A DNA stretch of 64,000 nt from Medicago truncatula (taxonomy: Eukaryota > Streptophyta > Magnoliopsida > Fabales > Fabaceae). The stretch covers positions 45,488,494 to 45,552,493 of the forward strand of contig NC_053045.1 in assembly GCF_003473485.1 (NCBI RefSeq), written 5' to 3'. The notes beneath the pieces are model-generated. The model had not been told where the DNA came from and did no database searches. It saw only the letters and a list, made by a program, of their open reading frames with translations. Shown piece by piece: positions 55,244-64,000 of this stretch; position 1 is the stretch's first letter, and the number at the start of each line of letters is the position of its first letter. Position numbers and translations under genes: made by a program.

Positions 55244-56040
55244 TTGCTTCATTAATATTCTTACTTTACATTGTATGTACATGTAACATTTTTGTAATAA
55301 ATATGAAAAATACTACTATATAAAGCTTACAGCTGAAGGAAGGTAATTTTGTTTAGAAATCAAGTTCATTTCAGTTGGAAGTAGATTTTCAATAACATTT
55401 AAATTCATTGTTTAGAATACTGAAGATCACTACAAGGAATAATACTGAAGATCACTACTTTTTATTGCCAACAAAAGGTCTTCAATTTTGGAAATCACAA
55501 AAATTATTTTCTTCTAGTTCTAGTGGACTAATGATTATATGCTCTTTGGATGGGAGGGTGAAAAGGAGGAGGGTGAGGGATTTTAATGAGCCAGAGCGAG
55601 TTGGTTGTTAATTTTACAATCCAGGCACAAGCCGAGGCTTTAGAAACTTCTCAAACCAATCAGATGACTCTTTCACCATGAATTTCGTTATTTGGTGCTC
55701 AATTTCAGGTTCAGCAATAAACTGCATATCAAAGCAATCAATTGCAAATCTTTAAGCGACTTCATTACCATTTCTATTATTACGAGTAGTTTTAAATTAA
55801 ATGGTGCAACACTGAAAAAAATTGCAGGTTGCAGCCAATATTTTTTCTTTCAAATTGATGAGGGAAGTCCACATTTGGCAGGCGTGAGATTTCTCAACAA
55901 AGTGATATTGACCATACAATATGAGTACATACATGGAAATTATTTGCGCGGTGAAAAACTTCGTATGCCTGACTTGCTTTTGGTGGATGAAAGTTTCATT
56001 TTGGAGTGAATGGGTGTTGATGATCCAATTTTGAATGATG
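55244..56040. other. 3' region of the FAD gene and unassigned sequence
   Basis: AATAAATATG (about 55298) may serve as polyadenylation signal. On the minus strand 55614-55721 reads as a possible terminal exon after an ATATGCAG acceptor (FIAEPEIEHQITKFMVKESS, then DWFEKFLKPRLVPGL and stop). Its composition looks coding, but I do not recognise it and no upstream exon was found. Confidence 0.3.
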
Positions 56041-56405
56041 GTGGTGGTGTTGATTATAAATTTAAAGGTTTGATTATGTGGTTTTTGTTGAAGTTGAAAT
56101 GATGAATTTTTGAAAGAACAAAAAAAAATGAAGATGATGAAGATTGATGAAGGTTGTATGAAGATGAAGATGAGGGAAGAAGATGAAGAAAAGTAAAATA
56201 ATAAATCAGGTGTTGGTGATACACAATTAGATCTGATAAACCTCATTTATCCAATGGTCTCCTTTTTTTTGGAGGTTAAAATGAATGAAATAGGACCAAA
56301 TTGAATGATGGAAAGAAGATAAAGGACTATTTTGAAACGTTTAATAGTTAGGGGACTAAATTGAAAACAGAAAATAAGTTAAGGGACCAAATAATGTATT
56401 AAGCC
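56041..56405. mobile_element. Probable DNA-transposon end
   Basis: A GATGAAGATGAAGA-rich stretch is followed by GGACCAAATTGAATG, GGGGACTAAATTGAAAAC and AAGGGACCAAATAATG. These GGGACCAAA-type words are common at the ends of legume long-TIR elements. The opposite end was not identified. Confidence 0.35.
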
Positions 56406-59042
56406 TTCTTAATTTAAAGGTGCCAAAAAGCTTATGTCATACTTTATGTGCCCAACCGATGAGCGAAAGAAACACCATGAGCGCGGTAGAAGGCTATGTT
56501 GGTTTAGCTAATAATTGTGTGTCACTATGATAGAATATTAGAAAGCATTAAAATCATAAAACTGATTTAACCTAATGCGGCTTATCCATGAACTTTGGTG
56601 CATTGGAGTTTGATACACGGTCTTTTATTCTCTAGAGTTAGAAATAAATACGAATCAAAACCTATAGTACATTACATTGACCTTATCAAATGATTATGAT
56701 GTTCATTTTATGTAGTTTAATTACCGCAAATCTATTAATGCTTTTTTTAGTTATTCAAATTTCAAACCACAAAAATCGATTTTGATCAAGATTGGTCATT
56801 GTAACTTGAACTTGGGATAATATGAAAATTATTAATGAGTTCACAATAATTAAACTACAGAGACCGACATACTCTATCCAATCATCGACTACTTAATGAT
56901 TGAGAAAGTCATTTCAATAAAGATTTTGATTCATAATTTGAAAGGAATCAAAATAATAAGCGTCACGAATTCAAGATTGTCAAACACTAAGTTGAAAAAT
57001 GTAGATCAAACTATACTACAACAAAGTTTGCGGATAAACCAGTACTGGATCCAAATTGTATGACTTTTGGGCGGAAAATCTCATGACTTTGGAGTAATAA
57101 TGACTATTTGATGAATCCCATGCTTCACTTTTTTTGTAGGGAAACATTTATTACTTTTCTCTTATATATCAAATCTTCTCATATATTTCACTTATTCCTT
57201 TGATATTCTTTCTAAGACAAAATTAAAATTGTAAGCTACTTTGATATTAATTTTTATCAAATCACAATTTTCATAGAGACAACCACCTTTTTTTGGAATT
57301 TATATAAATAAAATCAATTTTATTTTATTCTCGAGTTTTATTTCTATCACTTTTTTTTTTCCAATAATTATGCAATTTATTTACTCATAAATTACTTTGA
57401 TGTCAATTGTTTTTTTTTAAAATTTTTTTTTTTACTTAGTGAAATCACTTTTTTTATAGAGACAACTAATTGTTTTCGAAATTTATATAGGTAAAATCAA
57501 TCTCATTCAACTCTCAAGTTTGGAGATTTAATTTAATTTATCATTTAACAAAAAGATAACATAACTCAATCAATTTTTATATGTAGTAATAATAATATTT
57601 AGAATTGTTTCATAATTTTTTGAGGAATTTAGAATGATTTCATGTATTATATAAATTTTGGGTTTATTTCTCGTAAAAACCAAACCAAATCCACTTGTTT
57701 GAGACCCCTACATTCAAAGGACTTCTTTTACTCAAAATTTAAGTGACTGATGATGGAAACTTCACACTTTCAGCATCAAAATGCTCGTTTAATCCAAAAC
57801 AAAATGTATAAAATAAGACAAGATAAGGAGAGAAAATGCTCAACTGCTCTGATAATCAAATGCAAGTGCCATAGCGTTGCAAGAAAGGAGAAAAGGTCGC
57901 CGTAATAAAGCCGTCGTTCACGTCTGGCGTTACGGTTGTTATGTGCTCTAATGTGTTGGTCCGGAGCGGTTAATTAGTGTGTATGGAGGGACGGTGGCTA
58001 AGGTTGGTGAAGTTTATGGTGATTCTAGGCTAGTAGAGGTTGAAAATGGTGGCTACCACCAGAGGTTGGTTTCCATTGGTGGTGGGTTAAAAGAGAAAAT
58101 GAGTATGTTTGTTTCCAACTCTGCCTTTTTCTCTATTTTGCAATCACTTTTATTGGCAATTCTACAACACTTTTAACATTGGATGCCTTGGTGAAGCAAA
58201 ACCTTTGAAACCGAAAGTGACCTTTGGCTTGAACTCAAAAAATAGAAGAGATAAAGATACATTTTCTTTTTATCTTTTTTGATAGAAAGCAACATGAAAT
58301 AAATTGTATTGGTTTATTGTTTTTTTTTCAAATTTTTTAAATTAGTCGGACAAAATTAAGGCATGACATTATTGATGTGATAGAGTTTTTGGGTTATGTT
58401 TTTGGTAATAAGAGCTTTAGTTAGTGAAGTGTTTTCTATGCTTTTTCAATTGTTGTCTTTGAAATTTGGGAATCATATCTAAGATGAGGAACGCTGGTTT
58501 GGTCACAATCACAAATAATTTTATTTGGACACACTCAAACAAATGATAAGTACTTTTATATGTGCGCGCATAAATGTATTTTATTTGTGGTTGTGCAAGT
58601 ATTTCTCATCCAAGACATTTTCAACGACAATCTCGATGTGAGTTTTGAATCCAAGTTAGCTACTTTTTTTTTATTATATGAAAATAAAATAAAAAATCAA
58701 TTCTTACCCTAGCTCAAATTTTCTAGCGGAAATGTTTATCGAGCACAAAATTTGACACCAACATCATATGTATATACAATTTTTGGTTTTTGTATTATTT
58801 TTTCTATTCTCGACTTTGACACCATGCACATTTAAATTGAATTTTATACAATGTCAGATACAATATTCGATGAGAAATGTTTTTGATACAAATTGGATAA
58901 TACATCGTATATTTATAATGGCACGGTTAGTCACCTCTTTTCCATGCATTTCTTCACTTCACCTTGGAATTGTTATTTGTTTTTGACGATAAAAAATTCT
59001 TCTACCATTCCCTCTCTCAACTTCGGAAGCTATTAATCTTAA
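56406..59042. other. AT-rich intergenic
   Basis: No supported gene. A less AT-rich patch at about 57895-58090 contains a 65-codon plus ORF (57979-58176) of no recognised family. Long T-runs are frequent. No RNA gene seen. Confidence 0.4.
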
Positions 59043-59178
59043 GGGTCTTGTTAACGAGTGCCTTAAAGATATTGGTTAAGGAATCCATTAATATAAATAT
59101 TGTCTTGAAAATACAAGTTTAGTTTTGTCTTAGCAATAAATACAAGTTTAACCAATGCCTCAAGGGTCGTTAGCTTTC
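59043..59178. mobile_element. GTTAAC-type MITE, copy 4
   Basis: GGGTCTTGTTAACGAGTGCC at the left and the complement of AACCAATGCCTCAAGGGTCG at the right. Same family as the elements at 38541, 40432 and 40642. Confidence 0.55.
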
Positions 59179-59394
59179 TCCTAATAATCTTAATTCAATC
59201 TTTTACTTTTTCCACTCTTTCATTCTTATTTGATGCTTATCTAATGAGAAAGAAAGAAAAGCAAATTTATTCGTTGTTAGAATTTGGTATTCTTCATACC
59301 ATTTATTTTTTAATAAATAATCATTGTCCGTTGGTAACATTCTCAATAAATAAAACTTGAATTTAGGGTTAAACTTGAATTTTACAACAAAGGT

Positions 59395-61030
59395 GGCTGT
59401 TTCATTATAAATCAAGGTTGTTTTTTTTGTTTTTTGTTGAAGGAATTATAAACCAAGGTTGTTGAATCCTAGAATGAATGTTATGAACGATAACAGCCAG
59501 TTATTTTGGTGGAGCTATAACCTTGAGCAACACAAACAAATCGATACTCTCAAAGAAACAAAGAAAATCTTCTCCCAAATTTTATTTAAAAGATTAAAAA
59601 AAAATAAAAATATGGGATCTTACCCCATTGACTCTAAAGATCTAAAGATACAATCAAATATATAAATTTGTAACAAGATAATTCTAGTTTGAAATCAGTT
59701 AAATTTGTAACAAATATAAAACAAATCTAAATAATTGAAAGATATTATTATTTTTTATAACCTAGCTAATCCTAATATAAATAGACAAACAAAAACGAAA
59801 AATAGATTGTATTTTGGCTTTGCAAGCAAGCATCCTTCTAGGTTTCCTTCCACCAATTCAAGGAGACAATTTTCATATATACGAGGTTTGATTATTTGCA
59901 GAAAAAGGTACCTTTACTTCTTAATTTTCTTTACCTTAACATCTATAATTCTGTATATGTAGTTTGGTTTTTAAATTCTGCAATCCTTGTTGGTTTCTTT
60001 TCGTTTTTAGTGTATAAGGAATGTTGTGCAGTTGAAAGTGTGATACTATGGATTGAAAGTGTTCTCAGAGAGTTTGATTAAGAATCTTGATGCTAGAGTT
60101 TGGCATAAAGAAATTAAAGTAAATAAGGTTACTAGAAGGTATTAATTAAAAATTAAAATCATATTCTCTAACATTCTGCTACATGCAATTACAATAAAGA
60201 ACATCTTTGGTACTGCATAATTTGTTGAAAACGGCCTGAATAAGATATTATTATATTTGTGGCTATAATAATATAGGTATAACCTGAATGCTTGACATTA
60301 TCATCCTTTTGTAGTTTGCCAATCAAATTAATTATATACACATCACCTTATCTTTTAGCATAATAAACACCTAATCAACTGTTAATTATTTCTACTTGAT
60401 TATTTTTCTTTTTTCTGAGCAATAGTATTTTTACTTGATTGTGTAGGCACAGATGGACAAGTGCATGTGTGGCTCAGATACCTGCTATTTTCATGAACCC
60501 ACTGGAGCTGTAATCGCAAGACTTGCTAGATCCCAACCAACTTCGCCTGAACCTCATCGTAACACTGTCAATCCCAACACCAACACCATCAACGACTGGT
60601 CACCTCTGGATGATGGCATTGAGGTTGTCCTCCCAAATGGTTCAGACAGAGTTCCCTCTAGGGAGGAAGTACTTGATGCATACATTTTCCGCATTCTCAA
60701 TAAGCCGAACACTAAAAGAAGAAGACTACCAGTTTTTGCCGAATTCTGCAAGGAGCATTAATCTCCATGATGACTTGCAAAGAGACTCCTCTCTGTTGGA
60801 TATTACTTTCAAAACAATTTATTTCTATCTTTTGAATAATTTTCTCCCATTTGTTAAATAGAAATTACAATCATTGTTAGGTTAGGTGTGCTACTAACAA
60901 ACATTTAGTGCTTTGTAGTATATATTTCAGAATAATGATTCTTTAATAAGTTCTTAATTTCATGTTTGGCATATGATTTGCATTATAATTTATATTGCAC
61001 CAACTCCTTTCAGTCTTCAAATTAGGTAAT
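59395..61030 (+). pseudogene. Partial duplicate of the 3' half of the CCCH gene
   Basis: Collinear with 49180-51480: intron blocks (AATCCTAGAATGAATGTTAT, TCTAAAGATACAATCAAATA, TTCTTAATTTTCTTTACCTT), a remnant of the exon 2 acceptor (TTTTGTAGTTTGCCAA) and a full exon 3 equivalent at 60447-60761. Exon 1 with the zinc finger is absent, and exon 2 is lost after its first few bases. The exon 3 copy is still open: 102 codons from ATG 60453, with TRLARSQP-like ARLARSQPTSPEPHR, NDWSPLDDGIEVVLPNGSDR and KRRRLPVFAEF. It has one copy of the 38-residue repeat where the parent has two. Intron retention shows DNA-level duplication rather than retroposition. Confidence 0.85.
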
Positions 61031-61262
61031 TTTAGAGAATCTTAACTTTTTTTATGAATTATTTATAATTTTAGAGTATCTTAGATTATTTCTTAAAAAA
61101 ATCAGTATTTTTTTTTTAAATATTAGATTTTATATAACTTATTATTATGATTATTTATTCTTGATTTTCTATTTGTTTAAGATTGAGTCTATATACCTCT
61201 GAAATAAAGATTGAGTCTATATATTCCTGTAAATAAAGATTAATATAGGTTTAGATGAAAAA

Positions 61263-64000
61263 TCTTCTTATATATTAAAGTTAACAAGTAAGTCCTAATT
61301 TTAACCTAAATCCTATTGCATAATTTTACTGTTTTAACCCTAATGTTCACACCTAATCTCCTATTTTCATGAACAATCTTCTTATATATTAAAGTTAACA
61401 AGTAAGCCCTAATTTTAACCTAAACCCTATTGCATAATTTTACTATTTTAACCCTAATGTTCACACCTAATCTCCTATTTTCATGAACAATCCTAATGCT
61501 CTCTCCTAATCTTCTTATATATTAAAGTTAACAAATAAGCCCTAATTTTAACCTAAATCCTATTGCATAATTTTACTGTTTTAACCCTAATGTTCACACC
61601 TAATCTCCTATTTTCATGAACAATCTTCTTATATATTAAAGTTAACATGTAAGCCCTAATTTTAACCTAAACCCTATTGCATAATTTTACTATTTTAACC
61701 CTAATGTTCACACCTAATCTCCTATTTTCATGAACAATCCTAATGCTCTCTCCTAATCTTCTTATATATTAAAGTTAACAAGTAAGCCCTAATTTTAACC
61801 TAAACCCTATTGCATAATTTTACTGTTTTAACCCTAATGTTCACACCTAATCTCCTATTTTCATGAACAATCCTATTGCTCTCACCTAATCTTCATATAT
61901 ATTAAAGGTAACCCGTAAGCCCTAATTTTAACCTAAATCCTATTGCATAATTTTACCGTTTTAACCCTAATGCTCACACCTAATCTTATATTTTCATGAA
62001 CAACCCTAATGCTCACACCTAATCTCATATTTTCATGAGCCCTAATTTTAACCTAAATCCTATTGCATAATTTTACCGTTTTAACCCTAATGCTCACACC
62101 TAATCTTATATTTTCATGAACAACCTTAATGTTCACACCTAATCTCCTATTTTCATGAATAATCCTAATGCTCTCTCCTAATCTTCTTATATATTAAAGT
62201 TAACAAGTAAGCCCTAATTTTAACCTAAACCCTATTGCATAATTTTACTGTTTTAACCCTAATGTTCACACCTAATCTCCTATTTTCATGAACAATCCTA
62301 ATGCTCTCTCCTAATCTTCTTATATATTAAAGTTAACAAGTAAGCCCTAATTTTAACTTAAATCCTATTGCATAATTTTACTGTTTTAACCCTAATGTTC
62401 ACACCTAATCTCCTATTTTCATGAACAATCTTCTTATATATTAAAGTTAACATGTAAGCCCTAATTTTAACCTAAACCCTATTGCATAATTTTACTGTTT
62501 TAACCCTAATGTTCACACCTAATCTCCTATTTTAATGAACAATCCTAATGCTCTCTCCTAATCTTCTTATATATTAAAGTTAACAAGTAAGCCCTAATTT
62601 TAACCTAAACCCTATTGCATAATTTTACTGTTTTAACCCTAATGTTCACACCTAATCTCCTATTTTCATGAACAATCCTAATGCTCTCTCCTAATCTTCT
62701 TATATATTAAAGTTAACAAGTAAGCCCTAATTTTAACCTAAATCCTATTGCATAATTTTACTGTTTTAACCCTAATGTTCACACCTAATCTCCTATTTTC
62801 ATGAACAATCTTCTTATATATTAAAGTTAACAAGTAGGCCCTAATTTTAACCTAAACCCTATTGCATAATTTTACTATTTTAACCCTAATGTTCACACCT
62901 AATCTCCTATTTTCATGAACAATCCTAATGCTCTCTCCTAATCTTCTTATATATTAAAGTTAACAAGTAAGCCCTAATTTTAACCTAAATCCTATTGCAT
63001 AATTTTACTGTTTTAACCCTAATGTTCACACCTAATCTCATATTTTCATGAACAATCTTCTTATATATTAAAGTTAACATGTAAGCCCTAATTTTAACCT
63101 AAACCCTATTGCATAATTTTACTATTTTAACCCTAATGTTCACACCTAATCTCCTATTTTCATGAACAATCCTAATGCTCTCTCCTAATCTTCTTATATA
63201 TTAAAGTTAACAATAAGCCCTAATTTTAACCTAAACCCTATTGCATAATTTTACTGTTTTAACCCTAATGTTCACACCTAATCTCCTATTTTCATGAACA
63301 ATCCTATTGCTCTCACCTAATCTTCTTATATATTAAAGGTAACTCGTAAGCCCTAATTTTAACCTAAATCCTATTGCATAATTTTACCGTTTTAACCCTA
63401 ATGCTCACACCTAATCTTATATTTTCATGAACAACCCTAATGCTCACACCTAATCTCATATTTTCATGAGCCCTAATTTTAACCTAAATCCTATTGCATA
63501 ATTTTACCGTTTTAACCCTAATGCTCACACCTAATCTTATATTTTCATGAACAACCCTAATGTTCACACCTAATCTCCTATTTTCATGAACAATCCTAAT
63601 GCTCTCTCCTAATCTTCTTATATATTAAAGTTAACAAGTAAGCCCTAATTTTAACCTAAACCCTATTGCATAATTTTACTGTTTTAACCCTAATGTTCAC
63701 ACCTAATCTCCTATTTTCATGAACAATCCTAATGCTCTCTCCTAATCTTCTTATATATTAAAGTTAACAAGTAAGCCCTAATTTTAACCTAAACCGTATT
63801 GCATAATTTTACTGTTTTAACCCTAATGTTCACACCTAATCTCCTATTTTCATGAACAATCCTAATGCTCTCTCCTAATCTTCTTATATATTAAAGTTAA
63901 CAAGTAAGCCCTAATTTTAACCTAAATCCTATTGCATAATTTTACTGTTTTAACCCTAATGTTCACACCTAATCTCCTATTTTCATGAACAATCTTCTTA
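61263..64000 (+). mobile_element. Helitron-like array: at least 20 tandem 5' termini, continuing past the window
   Basis: The array begins A|TCTTCTTATATATTAAAG at 61263, the same 5' terminus as the Helitron at 4302-6121 but on the plus strand. Starts of the CTTCTTATATATTAAAG word are at 61264, 61378, 61511, 61625, 61758, 61891, 62183, 62316, 62430, 62563, 62696, 62810, 62943, 63057, 63190, 63322, 63614, 63747, 63880 and 63994 (the one at 61891 reads CTTCATATATATT). Spacings are 114 or 132-133, with two of 292. Every unit contains TTAACCCTAATG and AACCTAAA-CCTATT, telomere-like words. No 3' hairpin is seen inside the window, so a Helitron 3' end would lie to the right. Confidence 0.75.

Noticed and set aside
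55797..56246. 149-codon minus ORF
   Set aside because: Low-complexity Ser/Phe/Ile composition from a GAAGAT-rich repeat region. No domain, and it overlaps a probable transposon end.
61263..64000. CRISPR-like regular direct repeats
   Set aside because: The spacing is regular, but the whole unit is repeated, there are no unique spacers of constant length, and the genome is a plant.

Overview
This is a stretch of an AT-rich plant nuclear genome, most likely a legume close to Medicago. The best-preserved gene, a seven-exon GH3 beta-xylosidase/alpha-L-arabinofuranosidase, closely resembles the alfalfa Xyl1 type. Introns are spliceosomal, TATA boxes are plant-like, and the spaces between genes hold Stowaway MITEs, Mutator-like foldback elements, tRNA-derived SINEs, LINE and copia remnants, Helitrons and a solo LTR with a TGTAACGCCC start. 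The species assignment is an inference.

Layout. 1-3.3 kb: the edge of a MITE, a minus-strand 5' fragment of a 26S proteasome RPT6 gene, a SINE with target-site duplication, a Stowaway and a foldback element. 3.3-6.1 kb: a LINE fragment, then a complete non-autonomous Helitron (4302-6121, minus strand) filled with 114-bp tandem units. 6.5-10 kb: a plastid J-domain protein (DnaJ20/DJC type) and, convergent to it, a three-exon HMA metal-binding protein. 11.9-20.9 kb: a decayed tandem segmental duplication carrying copia reverse-transcriptase remnants, with a Mutator-like element between the copies and a LINE and a foldback element inside copy 2. 23.4-27.1 kb: the GH3 gene. 28-35 kb: gene fragments, a LINE tail, a Helitron 3' end and SINEs. 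35.9-37.9 kb: a 2-kb solo LTR. 38-41 kb: MITEs. 41-46.4 kb: a loricrin-related/WRKY19-like cysteine-histidine repeat protein with a long intron-containing leader that carries an upstream ORF. 46.8-51.3 kb: a single-finger CCCH protein with a nested plastid-DNA insertion and MITEs in intron 1. 53.8-55.2 kb: an FAD-dependent amine-oxidase/phytoene-desaturase-like gene whose apparent transit peptide lies in another frame. 59.4-61.0 kb: a broken duplicate of the 3' half of the CCCH gene. 61.26 kb to the end: a second Helitron-like array, in the opposite orientation to the first.

The protein genes look like unrelated single-copy housekeeping or regulatory genes (plastid proteostasis, metal handling, cell-wall polysaccharide trimming, transcription or RNA regulation, plastid redox), not a pathway cluster. 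The most unusual structure is the pair of inverted arrays. Every unit begins with what looks like a Helitron 5' terminus, TC followed by TTCTTATATATTAAAG. The left array has a matching 3' hairpin, CTAG end and A/T target. The right array has at least 20 such termini and a 1.43-kb higher-order period, and runs off the window.
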